64,000 nucleotides of DNA. Source: Roseibium suaedae. Lineage in GTDB: Bacteria; Pseudomonadota; Alphaproteobacteria; Rhizobiales; Stappiaceae. Below, one piece after another: positions 28,101-36,208 of this stretch. The notes below the pieces were generated by a model that worked only from the letters and a program-made list of their open reading frames with translations, was not told the DNA's origin and ran no database searches. Made by a program: the position numbers and the translations under genes. The DNA lies in the NCBI RefSeq assembly GCF_900142725.1, contig NZ_FRBW01000004.1, positions 248,001-312,000 on the forward strand. Reading direction: 5' to 3'. Positions within the stretch are counted from its first letter, which is position 1, and every line of letters starts with the position of its first letter.

Positions 28101-28568
28101 CGGGTAGCCGATCCCGGCTGCCAGGCGCTTGATTTCTTCCATGTCGTCCGGAAGCGGATCGGTTGCCGGCATGACCGGAACGCCTGCCTCGATGGCAAGG
28201 TTGCGTGCGGCGACCTTGTTGCCAAGGCGGCGCATGGTTTCCGGCATCGGGCCGATGAAGATGATGCCGGCTTCTGCGCAAGCTTCCGCGAATTCCGGGC
28301 TTTCGGAGAGGAAGCCGTAGCCGGGGTGGATGGCGTCCACCTTCGCCTGTTTGGCAACCCTGATGATCTCGTCGATGGACAGATAGGCTTCAATCGGGCC
28401 AAGGCCTTTGCCGACCTGATAGGCCTCATCAGCCTTGAACCGGTGCAGGGCAAGTTTGTCTTGCTCGGCAAAGATGGCGACTGTTTTCAGCCCCAGTTCG
28501 TTTGCCGCGCGAAAGACACGGATAGCGATTTCAGATCGGTTCGCGACGAGAATTTTCTGGATTGCCAA
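25125..28568 (-). CDS. pyc: Pyruvate carboxylase, single-chain
   Basis: A 1147-residue biotin enzyme, the usual length of single-chain PYC. It makes oxaloacetate from pyruvate, bicarbonate and ATP, feeding the TCA cycle. The order is biotin carboxylase (residues 1-455: KILVANRSEIA, ATP-grasp WGGGGRGMR, EVNPRVQVEHTVTE), the carboxyltransferase barrel (about 530-810: TTMRDGHQSLLATR, the metal-binding HTHDTSG), a linker, and a C-terminal biotinyl domain (AMKM, Lys modified, about 35 residues from the end). The true start is TTG at 28568. It gives the family start AIQKILVANRSE, and GGAGG sits 6 bases upstream, while the longer frame adds a non-conserved 18 residues. Confidence 0.96.
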   Translation of the reverse strand: MAIQKILVANRSEIAIRVFRAANELGLKTVAIFAEQDKLALHRFKADEAYQVGKGLGPIEAYLSIDEIIRVAKQAKVDAIHPGYGFLSESPEFAEACAEAGIIFIGPMPETMRRLGNKVAARNLAIEAGVPVMPATDPLPDDMEEIKRLAAGIGYPVMLKASWGGGGRGMRVIPDEATLVREVVAAKREAKAAFGKDEIYLEKLVQRARHVEVQILGDGQGGLVHLFERDCSIQRRHQKVVERAPAPYLDEAKRKELCDYGLKIGREVGYRGAGTVEFLMDADTGAIYFIEVNPRVQVEHTVTEEVTGIDIVKAQIQIAGGARIGTPESGVPAQDSIRLNGHALQCRITTEDPEQNFIPDYGRITAYRGATGFGIRLDGGTAYSGAVITRFYDPLLEKVTAWSPTAEETCKRMERALREFRIRGVATNLVFLENIIEHPKFRANDYTTRFIDNTPELFDHTSRRDRATKLLTYIADVSVNGHPETRSRGKPGSDVAAPVVPDFGQVKPDGTRQLLEKLGPKGFADWMKAQPQVLMTDTTMRDGHQSLLATRMRTHDIAAITDAYATGLPQLFSLECWGGATFDVAMRFLTEDPWERLRIIRERAPNILLQMLLRGSNGVGYTNYPDNVVRFFVHQAAQNGVDVFRVFDCLNWVENMRVSIDAVLETDKLCEGALCYTGDLNDSARPKYDLKYYVNLAKELEKAGAHILGVKDMAGLLKPGAARTLFKALKEEVGIPIHFHTHDTSGIAAATVLAAVDAGVDAVDSAMDAFSGNTSQPCLGSIVEALKGSERDPGLDAEAIRRISFYWEAVRSQYAAFESDLKGPASEVYLHEMPGGQFTNLKEQARSLGLETRWHEVAQTYADVNMMFGDIVKVTPSSKVVGDMALMMVSQGLSVAEVEDPARDVAFPDSVVQMLRGDLGQPPAGWPSPLQAKVLKGATPITVRPGSLLKEEDLEARRKEAAEKAGYEISDADLASYLMYPKVYTDFAKAQSQYGPTSVLPTPVYFYGLEAGDELMVDLEPGKTLVVRCQAFGETDENGEKKVFFELNGQPRIIKVPDRAHGAAGASAKRKAEDGNADHVGAPMPGVISTVAVKAGQQVTAGDVLVSIEAMKMETALHAERDAVIAEVLVAPGSQIDAKDLLVVYQA

Positions 28569-28714
28569 CAGCAGCCTCCACACTAACAGGGCAAGGAAGG
28601 GCAGCGGGGGGACCCCGTGCAAAGATGTTCTACTTTGGTCTGAGGCATATTAAAAGGGGCAGGAAGGCTGCCTCTTTTAATCGTCTTGCGCTGGAGGGGT
28701 GTGAGGGCTGCTAT

Positions 28715-29446
28715 TTAGCCGATCAGTTTGTGGCGCATGGCTGTTGCAACTGCATGGGCGCGGTTTGCGGCATTCAGTTTTCGGGTGGCTTCCTTGATGT
28801 ACCAGTCGACCGTATGGCGCGAAATTCCGAGCCTGTCGCCGATTTCACCGCTGGTCTTGCCTTCGGATGTCCATTTCAGGCACTCGATTTCCCGGCCGGT
28901 CAGGGGATTGTCGATCGGTTCTTCGGCAAGATCCGGACAGGCAATCTGCAGGCCCTGACGGTAGGCATAAAGGCCGGCCAGGTGCAGGGCGTGGCTTTCA
29001 TCATTCTGCAAGGCAACCCTCTGGCCGCCAAAGGCCAGTGTCCCTTCATAGCCGCGAGGGCCGTAAATCGGAATGTAGAGACCATCCGCCATGTCGAAGT
29101 CCCGCGCCTCGAGCAGGATCTGCTGTCCCTTTTCGCTCAGGTCCGGGTCGGCCAGCATTTCCCGCCAGCTAAAGGGATAGGAAGTGCGCATGCCCCGGGC
29201 GACCACCGGGTCATCCATGATGTAGTGGGAGTCCAGGTACCGGCGCGTCCATTCGTCGGACCAGCAGGTTGAAATGATGCAAGGCGTGCCGTGAATGCCG
29301 TGACGGGCAAACGTGGCAAGAACAAAATTGGAATAGCCGAAGGACTCTGTCAGGTGCTTCAGGTCTTGCGAGATCTGCGCGACATTTGATCGGCCTGAAA
29401 TACTCTCAGTGAACTCGAGTGCACGGTTAAGACTGTGCGTTTGCAT
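28715..29446 (-). CDS. LuxR-family regulator with autoinducer-binding domain (no luxI nearby)
   Basis: A 243-residue protein. The N-terminal domain (about 15-165) resembles an acyl-homoserine-lactone-binding domain: W and Y of WTRRYLDSHY, the adjacent Asp-Pro of MDDPVVARG and W of YPFSW match conserved pocket positions. The C-terminal LuxR helix-turn-helix (about 178-240) reads NPLTGREIECLKWTSEGKTS and SRHTVDWYIKEATRKL. No synthase gene is in the window, so it would be a solo receptor. Its target and ligand cannot be told. The divergent upstream gap is AT-rich. Confidence 0.9.
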   Translation of the reverse strand: MQTHSLNRALEFTESISGRSNVAQISQDLKHLTESFGYSNFVLATFARHGIHGTPCIISTCWSDEWTRRYLDSHYIMDDPVVARGMRTSYPFSWREMLADPDLSEKGQQILLEARDFDMADGLYIPIYGPRGYEGTLAFGGQRVALQNDESHALHLAGLYAYRQGLQIACPDLAEEPIDNPLTGREIECLKWTSEGKTSGEIGDRLGISRHTVDWYIKEATRKLNAANRAHAVATAMRHKLIG

Positions 29447-30033
29447 GTTACGGATGGCCTCGCAAGCGGTGGTGAAATTGGCTCAAATACTTTGCAAATA
29501 TATGGATAAACCGGCGGTTCAGGTTACACGGTGACTTTCCCGCCTAGCTGGTATCATGCCGAATTAAATCGGTTTTTCCAGTCAAGAATAATGATGGTGA
29601 TACGCGCGCTGGTTTTTCAAGATCGTTTTATTCCTGAGGTTGGCTGTTGAAGTTATCTGTCTTTTTGGTTGTATTGCTGATGTTTGCAATTCCTGGAGTC
29701 ATTTCTTGATTGACACGGTTTTGGGCTTTTTGTTTCCAAAGGCTGCCGCTGAGACTCATGTTCTTGCAAAGATTCAGGATTTTGATGTGAGGGTCAGAAA
29801 CAATCCATATCTAGTAGAGAACGAAACCTGAATCCGAAAGAGTCATCGATTCGGTCTGTTTTTGTTCCAGAGTCGTTCTGTGGAGCGGTTTTTGTGCCTT
29901 CATGAGGCTGTCTGGCGCAGACCTACCGCTAATAAAGGCAGGACAGGGCAGGTCCCCTGTGCTAGGTCACGATCTCGGTCGAAAGACCCTGGAATTCATG
30001 TCGTTCAAAGCCGGATACCGCCGCAGTAGTCTG
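29447..30033. other. AT-rich gap between luxR and the SUV3-type helicase
   Basis: About 450 bases (29450-29900) are plainly richer in A and T than the rest of the window and hold T-tracts. A weak 63-codon frame (29640-29831) and a 20-codon hydrophobic frame near 29648 are not convincing genes, although two frames meeting near 29708 could be a decayed small one. The last part (29902-30033) is in frame with the helicase but is not conserved. Confidence 0.5.
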
Positions 30034-33000
30034 ATGTCCCGTCCCTACCCAATGCCGCTGCCGCCCGCGGCCCGGTCCCGAACCGTCACAGCTGTTCTGG
30101 GGCCAACCAATACCGGCAAGACCCATCTGGCGATCGAGCGGATGCTGGCCCAACCCTCCGGCCTTATCGGATTGCCGCTGCGCCTTTTGGCGCGCGAGGT
30201 CTATGGCCGTATGGTCGAGCGCGCGGGTGTCGAGGCAGTTGCGCTGATTACGGGCGAGGAAAAGATCGTTCCGAAGTCTCCGCGGTTCTGGGTCTCGACC
30301 GTCGAGGCAATGCCGCTGGATCTGAAGACGGACTTCGTGGCCATCGATGAAGTCCAGCTGGCGGGGGATCTCGACCGCGGGCATGTGTTTACCGACCGGA
30401 TCCTGAACCTGCGCGGCCGGGCCGAAACCCTGCTCCTGGGGGCGGCCACTGTCCGGCCTCTTCTGGAAAAGCTGCTGCCGGGGCTCAATGTGGTCACCCG
30501 TCCGCGCATGTCGGTTCTGACCTATGCCGGGTCCAAGAAAGTCTCCCGTCTTCCCGCCCGCTCGGCGATCGTCGCTTTCTCTGCGGAAGAGGTCTATGGC
30601 ATTGCCGAGCTGATCCGCCGCCAGCGCGGTGGGGCGGCTGTGGTTCTGGGCTCGCTCAGCCCCCGTACCCGAAATGCCCAGGTCGAGTTGTTCCAGAATG
30701 GCGACGTTGAACATCTGGTCGCGACCGATGCCATCGGCATGGGTCTGAACCTCGATGTCGATCATGTCGCCTTCGCTGGCAACCGCAAATACGACGGCTA
30801 TCAGTATCGTCAATTGACCGCTGCGGAGATGGGGCAGATCGCCGGACGCGCCGGCCGGCATACCCGCGACGGCACTTTCGGGGTCACCGGCCGGGTAGAT
30901 CCGCTCGACGATGACCTGGTCGAACAGATTGAAAATCACCATTTCAACAGCCTGAAGGTGCTGCAATGGCGCAACAGTCAGCTTGATTTTTCGTCGGCTG
31001 ACAGATTGCGCCGGTCGCTTGATGTCGCGCCTCGAGAAGAAGGGCTGGCACGCGCGCCAACCGGCGACGATATCACTGCGCTTGAGTTTCTTTTGCGGGA
31101 TTCCGCCATTTCTTCCATGGCTCAAGGCGCAAAATCCGTCGAATTGCTTTGGGATGTGTGTCAGGTTCCTGACTATCGGAAGATTGCCCCGGCGAACCAT
31201 GCGGACATTCTGAGCCAGATCTACACCCACATTATGCGGGCTGGAGCCATTGAAGAGGACTGGTTTAGCCGTCAATTGGCCTTCGCAGACCGCGTAGATG
31301 GTGATATCGACACACTCGCCAACCGGATTGCTCATATCCGGACCTGGACATTTGTCGCGAACCGGCCTGACTGGCTGGGTGATCCTGCCCATTGGCAGCA
31401 GGTGACCCGCGGCATAGAGGACAAATTATCCGATGCGCTGCACGAGCGTCTTACCCAGAGGTTCGTGGATCGGCGTACAAGTGTATTGATGCGACGTTTG
31501 AGAGAGAACGCCATGCTGGAAGCGGAAATCACATCGAGCGGTGATGTGCTCGTAGAAGGACAGCACATCGGAACGCTGCTTGGCTTCCGGTTTGCCCCCG
31601 ATGCTGCGGCCGAAGGGCCGGATGGAAAGGCCCTGCGCGCTGCTGCGCAAAAGGCGCTTGCGACGGAAATCGAAAGCCGTGCCGACAAGCTGTCGCGGTC
31701 CGAGAACGGTGACTTCATCCTGTCGTCCGACGCCACCATCCGCTGGCGCGGCGAACCGGTTGCAAAGCTTGCCGCCGGAGACGACGTGCTGTCGCCTGCC
31801 GTCCTGCTGCTGGCCGATGAACATCTGACCGGTCCTGCCCGCGACAAGGTGCAGGAGCGCGTGGCTCTCTGGATCCGCAGCCAGATCGAGACGCTGTTGA
31901 AGCCGCTGGCCGATCTGAAGGTCGGTGAAGGTCTCGAAGGTCTTGCCCGCGGCATCGCCTACCGTCTGGCTGAAGGCCTCGGCAACCTGGAACGCCAGGA
32001 GATTTCCGAAGACGTCCGCCAGCTCGATCAGGACATGCGCGCCTCGCTGCGCAAGGTTGGCGTCCGCTTCGGTGCCTATACCATTTTCGTTCCCGCGCTT
32101 CTGAAGCCGGCGCCGAGCCAGCTTCTGGCCCAGCTCTGGGCTATCAAGCATGGCTCCATGGATATGGCTGGCCTCAGCGAACTGCCGCAGCTGTCTGCGT
32201 CTGGCCGCACCTCGATCCCGGTCGATCCGGCCATCGAAAAGGCGCTCTACAAGGTTGTCGGTTTCCGCGTTTGCGGTCCGCGCGCCGTGCGCGTCGACAT
32301 TCTGGAGCGTCTGGCTGACTTGATCCGTCCGCTGATCGCCTGGAAGCCGCTGGATGCGGAAGTCTCTCCGCCGGAAGGCGCAGTCGCACAGGGCGGTGCC
32401 TTCACCGTGACGGTTGCGATGACCTCGCTGCTCGGCTGTGCTGGCGAAGACTTCTCCGCGATCCTGAAGTCTCTTGGCTATCGTCTTGAGACCCGCGAAG
32501 TGGTTCGTCCGGTGGCTGCTGCTGAAGCCGCTGCTCCGGAATCCGCTGCTGCTGAACCGGCTGCCGAAGAAGCTCCGGCACCTGAGGCTCTGGCTGCAGA
32601 AGACGCTCCTGCCCAGGATGTGGCTGCAGAGGCATCCGAGGCCGCTGCTGCTCCCGAAGCTGCTGGTGAAACCGAAACCGTCACCGTTGAGATCTGGCGT
32701 CCGGGCCGCGGCGGCGACCGTCGTCCCCGTCAGGGTCAGTCCGAAGGCCGCGGTGAAGGCCGCAAGGGCGGCCGTGGCCGTTCTGAAAGCCGTGGCGATA
32801 ACCGGGGCGAGGGCCGCGGCGAAGGTGGCAACCGGGGTGAGAACCGCGGCGAGCATCATGGCAACCGCCGTCATGGCGGCCCGAAGGGCGAAGGCAAGGG
32901 CCGTGGCGGCAACAAGCCGCATCACGGTGGCAACCAGGCCCCGCGCGGTGATCGCGAGCCCAAGCGTGACAAGCCGATCGATCCCAATTCGCCTTTTGCT

Positions 33001-33048
33001 GCCCTCATGGCGCTCAAGGCCGGAATGGAAAAGAAGGACAAGTCCTGA
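30034..33048 (+). CDS. SUV3-type ATP-dependent RNA/DNA helicase with Ala/Glu- and RG-rich tail
   Basis: A large superfamily 2 helicase, 1004 residues from the ATG at 30034. Motif I is GPTNTGKTHL near residue 25, motif II is AIDEVQLAGD near residue 103, and later motifs include ATDAIGMGLNLDVDHV and GQIAGRAGRH. These match SUV3, the mitochondrial RNA-degradosome helicase, and its alphaproteobacterial relatives. The last 180 residues are an Ala/Pro/Glu-rich linker then a long Arg-Gly-rich, basic tail likely to bind RNA. The start is uncertain: ATGs at 29902 and 29998 are in frame, but 30034 puts the P-loop where relatives have it. It is followed by an S4-domain RNA-binding gene. Confidence 0.88.
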   Translation: MSRPYPMPLPPAARSRTVTAVLGPTNTGKTHLAIERMLAQPSGLIGLPLRLLAREVYGRMVERAGVEAVALITGEEKIVPKSPRFWVSTVEAMPLDLKTDFVAIDEVQLAGDLDRGHVFTDRILNLRGRAETLLLGAATVRPLLEKLLPGLNVVTRPRMSVLTYAGSKKVSRLPARSAIVAFSAEEVYGIAELIRRQRGGAAVVLGSLSPRTRNAQVELFQNGDVEHLVATDAIGMGLNLDVDHVAFAGNRKYDGYQYRQLTAAEMGQIAGRAGRHTRDGTFGVTGRVDPLDDDLVEQIENHHFNSLKVLQWRNSQLDFSSADRLRRSLDVAPREEGLARAPTGDDITALEFLLRDSAISSMAQGAKSVELLWDVCQVPDYRKIAPANHADILSQIYTHIMRAGAIEEDWFSRQLAFADRVDGDIDTLANRIAHIRTWTFVANRPDWLGDPAHWQQVTRGIEDKLSDALHERLTQRFVDRRTSVLMRRLRENAMLEAEITSSGDVLVEGQHIGTLLGFRFAPDAAAEGPDGKALRAAAQKALATEIESRADKLSRSENGDFILSSDATIRWRGEPVAKLAAGDDVLSPAVLLLADEHLTGPARDKVQERVALWIRSQIETLLKPLADLKVGEGLEGLARGIAYRLAEGLGNLERQEISEDVRQLDQDMRASLRKVGVRFGAYTIFVPALLKPAPSQLLAQLWAIKHGSMDMAGLSELPQLSASGRTSIPVDPAIEKALYKVVGFRVCGPRAVRVDILERLADLIRPLIAWKPLDAEVSPPEGAVAQGGAFTVTVAMTSLLGCAGEDFSAILKSLGYRLETREVVRPVAAAEAAAPESAAAEPAAEEAPAPEALAAEDAPAQDVAAEASEAAAAPEAAGETETVTVEIWRPGRGGDRRPRQGQSEGRGEGRKGGRGRSESRGDNRGEGRGEGGNRGENRGEHHGNRRHGGPKGEGKGRGGNKPHHGGNQAPRGDREPKRDKPIDPNSPFAALMALKAGMEKKDKS

Positions 33049-33076
33049 CGGGCTTGTCCTGCGGAACAGGACCAGT

Positions 33077-33460
33077 ATGAGCGCAGAAGGCGCAACATTA
33101 CGGATCGACAAGTGGCTCTGGTACGCCAGGGTCACGAAATCCCGTTCCCTTGCTCAGAAGCTTGCGACCTCGGGCCATGTCCGGGTGAACAAGGAGAAGA
33201 TCGACTCTTCCAGCAAGGCCATCCGCGCAGGGGACGTGCTGACCATTGGGCTGGAGCGCAAGATCCTCATTCTCAAGGTCGTGGCGTTGGGCACCCGCCG
33301 CGGGCCCTATGAGGAAGCCCGTCTTCTCTACGAGGATCTGTCTCCGCCGCCACCCGACAAGGTCGAGACGCCAGCTGTTCCCGCCCAGCGGGATCCGGGT
33401 GCCGGACGGCCGACAAAGCGCGACCGGCGCAAGCTGGACGCCTTCCGGGACGCGGATTGA
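33077..33460 (+). CDS. S4-domain RNA-binding protein (Hsp15-like)
   Basis: A 127-residue protein. The N-terminal S4 domain reads RIDKWLWYARVTKSRSLAQK and GHVRVN, as in Hsp15 (HslR), which binds the 50S subunit with a stuck nascent chain. The tail is rich in Pro and basic residues (RPTKRDRRKLD). It starts 29 bases after the SUV3-type helicase, so both RNA-binding proteins are probably expressed together. Confidence 0.9.
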   Translation: MSAEGATLRIDKWLWYARVTKSRSLAQKLATSGHVRVNKEKIDSSSKAIRAGDVLTIGLERKILILKVVALGTRRGPYEEARLLYEDLSPPPPDKVETPAVPAQRDPGAGRPTKRDRRKLDAFRDAD

Positions 33461-33653
33461 AACGAGAATCCGGTTCTTCCGTCCGTTCGGGCAAGGCATT
33501 TCGCCTCAGGTGAATTTGAGCAAGCGCCAGCGCTTGCGCAGCCGCCACAAACGGGATACCCAAACGCAAAGAACAAATGGACGCAAGCAGCCGCACCTTT
33601 CCGGCGGTCAAGCTCGTGATCCGATTTCAGAGACTGCCGCATAGAGGATCACG

Positions 33654-33992
33654 ATGACCTACGTCGTCACTGACAACTGCATCAAGTGCAAGTACACGGA
33701 TTGCGTCGAGGTTTGCCCCGTAGACTGTTTCTACGAAGGCGAGAACATGCTGGTCATCAATCCGGATGAATGCATCGACTGCGGTGTTTGCGAACCGGAA
33801 TGCCCTGCCGAAGCCATTCTGCCGGATACCGAACCGGGCCTGGAAAAGTGGATCGAGCTGAACGCCGAATATGCGGCGAAGTGGCCGAACATCACCGAGA
33901 AGAAGGATGCACTTCCAGAGGCTGCCGAATTCGACGGCAAGACCAACAAGCTGGAAGAGTTCTTCTCACCGGAAGGTCCGTCCGGCAACTGA
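33654..33992 (+). CDS. fdxA: Seven-iron type ferredoxin FdxA
   Basis: A 112-residue ferredoxin of usual FdxA length. Two Cys clusters are visible: [17 protein letters not shown] (residues 9-25), whose spacing suits one 3Fe-4S plus a shared ligand, and [16 protein letters not shown] (40-55) for a 4Fe-4S cluster. It carries electrons in the cytoplasm. It lies downstream of the helicase/S4 pair, ahead of carD, as often in alphaproteobacteria. Confidence 0.95.
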   Translation: MTYVVTDNCIKCKYTDCVEVCPVDCFYEGENMLVINPDECIDCGVCEPECPAEAILPDTEPGLEKWIELNAEYAAKWPNITEKKDALPEAAEFDGKTNKLEEFFSPEGPSGN

Positions 33993-34470
33993 ACTGCCTG
34001 ACCGGATTTCTATTGCATATCAGAACCCGCGCGCCGCTTGTTTAGCCGGCTGCGCGGGTTTTTGCGTCTGTCCGTCAGAATTGGCGGCTGAATTCGCGCG
34101 TAGAGAGGCGGTAAACCACTAGATGACGGGGCGAAAGACAGGATGTGACGGCAAAACACGCTCTGTGCTTTAATTTAGCGCAGAGGTGTGCTATATTTAC
34201 CAGACAGTCGTTCAACCGCAGGAAGTTTCCCCCTGACACGGAGGCATTTCGGAACACAGTCCCCACGGATTGTGAGGCGAGTCTCACCGCCTACTGACCA
34301 ACTTTCTAAATTGGATTTAAACGACTGACCACCCAGACGCGCCCGATATCAACAGGCGTTCCCAATCAGGACCGCGATTGGGTCATGTGCGCGTCACTAG
34401 AGTTCATGAGCCGCAGTTCGCGGCTCAAACGGTCTGTCAGACCGGCAACTGCGCAGGAGTAGATACGAGA
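33993..34470. other. Intergenic region upstream of carD
   Basis: About 480 bases without a gene. It holds the fdxA terminator, an inverted repeat CTCTGTGC / GCGCAGAG near 34162-34186 and an AT-rich TATATT near 34192 that could be a -10 for carD. A long 5' leader is likely. Confidence 0.5.
34024..34063 (+). terminator. Intrinsic terminator after fdxA
   Basis: A 9-base-pair stem AACCCGCGC / GCGCGGGTT with a 19-base loop and a T run (34059-34063). Confidence 0.82.
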
Positions 34471-35055
34471 ATGGCAACTGTAACGAAAAAGGCCGCGCAG
34501 CGTCAGGGTTTCAAAACGGGCGAATACATCGTCTATCCGGCTCACGGCGTTGGCCTGATTACTGCCATTGAAGAACAGAGCGTTGCAGGTCACACCCTTG
34601 AACTCCTCGTCATCGTCTTTGAAAAGGACAAGATGACCCTCCGGGTTCCGGTCGCAAAGATTGCGTCCGTTGGTATGCGCAAGCTCGGTGAAGCTGCGGA
34701 AGTGAAGAAGGCTCTGGAAACCGTTCGCGGACGTCCGCGCGTCAAGCGCACCATGTGGAGCCGCCGTGCCCAGGAATATGAAGCAAAGATCAATTCCGGC
34801 GACCTGATCGCGATCTCTGAAGTGGTTCGTGACCTGTATCGTTCGGAATCCCAGCCTGAGCAGTCCTATTCCGAACGCCAGCTCTATGAAGCTGCCCTTG
34901 ACCGTATGGCGCGCGAGATCGCTGCCGTGAACAAGTGCTCCGAAACCGAAGCAACCAAGCAGATCGAACAGAACCTTGCCAAGGCTCCGAGCCGCGCCAA
35001 GGCTGCTGAAGAAGCGGGTTCGGATGATGATGACGATCAGGAAGAAGCTGCCTGA
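34471..35055 (+). CDS. carD: CarD-family transcription regulator
   Basis: A 194-residue protein with the CarD/CdnL RNA-polymerase-interacting domain: FKTGEYIVYPAHGVGLI at residues 14-30, IVFEKDKMTLRVPV near 50 and the conserved Trp of RTMWSRRAQEYE in the second domain. CarD binds RNA polymerase beta and stabilises open complexes, as on rRNA promoters. The tail is acidic (DDDDDQEE). The ATG at 34471 follows AGGAG. Confidence 0.92.
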   Translation: MATVTKKAAQRQGFKTGEYIVYPAHGVGLITAIEEQSVAGHTLELLVIVFEKDKMTLRVPVAKIASVGMRKLGEAAEVKKALETVRGRPRVKRTMWSRRAQEYEAKINSGDLIAISEVVRDLYRSESQPEQSYSERQLYEAALDRMAREIAAVNKCSETEATKQIEQNLAKAPSRAKAAEEAGSDDDDDQEEAA

Positions 35056-35086
35056 TTTCAGGCTCTTAACATCCTGACTGAAATTG

Positions 35087-35114
35087 GCCCGGGGCAGCGC
35101 TCCGGGCTTTTTTT
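35087..35114 (+). terminator. Intrinsic terminator of carD
   Basis: An 8-pair stem with GU (GCCCGGGG / CTCCGGGC) followed by T7. Confidence 0.88.
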
Positions 35115-35199
35115 ATGGGTTGTGACCGGGATGACGAACTTTTGTCATCAGGTGGTGGTCTTGACGTTTGCATCCTGTGGTCGTTTTCTGGATTCGTTT

Positions 35200-35224
35200 G
35201 GAACCAAACTGGTTCCGGCGCGTT
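35200..35224 (+). promoter_or_regulatory. EcfG-type (general stress) promoter of rpoH
   Basis: GGAAC-N16-CGTT, an exact match to the alphaproteobacterial EcfG/RpoE2 consensus, 41 bases before the rpoH ATG. rpoH2 genes of rhizobia are known RpoE2 targets, which fits the position. Confidence 0.75.
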
Positions 35225-35265
35225 TGTTTCACAAGAATTCCGGACAACCTGTTGGAGTGGCCGAA

Positions 35266-36135
35266 ATGACGACGTCAGCAAACGAAAGACGCCAGTTGGT
35301 CCGTGCGGCCATGAAGGCACCCTACCTCACCCGCGAAGACGAGCAGGCTCTCGCCCGCCGCTGGAAGAATGACAAGGACGAGAAGGCGCTCGAGGCCCTG
35401 ACCCTCGCTCATATGCGCCTTGTCATCGCTGTTGCCTCCCGCTACCGCAACTTTGGCCTGTCGCTGGTCGATCTCATTCAGGAAGGTCATGTTGGTCTTC
35501 TGGAAGCTGCCGCCCGCTTCGAGCCGGAGCGCGAAGTGCGCTTCTCGACTTATGCTACCTGGTGGATCCGGGCCCAGATCCAGGACTACATTCTGCGGAA
35601 CTGGTCCATCGTGCGCGGCGGGACTTCCTCCGCCCAGAAGGCTCTGTTCTTCAATCTGCGCCGCCTGCGTGCCAAGCTTTCCGGCAGTGGCCAGACGCTG
35701 ACCGACTCCGAACTCCACCGCAAGATCGCGGATGCGATCGGCGTGAAGCCGGCAGATGTGGCCCTGATGAATGCGCGTCTGTCCGGTCCGGACGCCTCGC
35801 TGAATGCGCCGGTGGCCGACGGGGATGAATCCTCTGCGGATCGTCAGGACTTCCTGGTCTGTGATGCCCCGCTGCCGGATGAGATCGTGTCGGAGAACAT
35901 TGATGTCGAACGCCGGAAGACCTGGCTTCGCAATGCGCTGCGGGTCCTGAATGACCGGGAGTTGCGCATCGTGAAGGAGCGGCGCCTCACGGATGATGGT
36001 GCAACCCTGGAATCCCTTGGCCAGACCCTTGGCATTTCCAAGGAACGTGTCCGTCAGATCGAAAGCCGGGCCATGGAAAAGCTCAAGGCTGTCTTGGTTG
36101 AGCGCCAGCCGGATCAGGCAGCCTATTACATGTGA
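35266..36135 (+). CDS. rpoH: RNA polymerase heat-shock sigma factor, RpoH2-like
   Basis: A 289-residue sigma-32 family protein. Region 2 has LIQEGHVGLLEAAARFEP and the -10-reading FSTYATWWIRAQIQDYIL. The RpoH box, in the form QKALFFNLRR, is near residue 127, and region 4 ends with LGISKERVRQIESRAMEKL. A copy behind an EcfG-type promoter fits RpoH2, the one tied to oxidative and general stress in rhizobia. The ATG at 35266 follows GGAG. Which RpoH number applies is inferred. Confidence 0.93.
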   Translation: MTTSANERRQLVRAAMKAPYLTREDEQALARRWKNDKDEKALEALTLAHMRLVIAVASRYRNFGLSLVDLIQEGHVGLLEAAARFEPEREVRFSTYATWWIRAQIQDYILRNWSIVRGGTSSAQKALFFNLRRLRAKLSGSGQTLTDSELHRKIADAIGVKPADVALMNARLSGPDASLNAPVADGDESSADRQDFLVCDAPLPDEIVSENIDVERRKTWLRNALRVLNDRELRIVKERRLTDDGATLESLGQTLGISKERVRQIESRAMEKLKAVLVERQPDQAAYYM

Positions 36136-36208
36136 AACGGGCGGCGCATCGGGAGCTTGGTAGCTTTCGATGCGCTGCCTTGCTGAGTGAAGTACCCTCT
36201 CCACAAAG

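Noticed and set aside
25386-28586. Long open frames on the plus strand opposite pyc (such as 26343-27539 and 27543-28586).
   Set aside because: They are opposite-strand frames of a high-GC gene with clear pyc domains, without family motifs of their own.
29640-29831. A 63-codon frame in the AT-rich gap.
   Set aside because: No ribosome site or recognisable family, and the hydrophobic start seems to be in another frame; too weak to call a gene.
36138-36185. A hairpin (GGCGCATCG / CGATGCGC) after rpoH as a terminator.
   Set aside because: No T run follows the stem, so it is not called a terminator.
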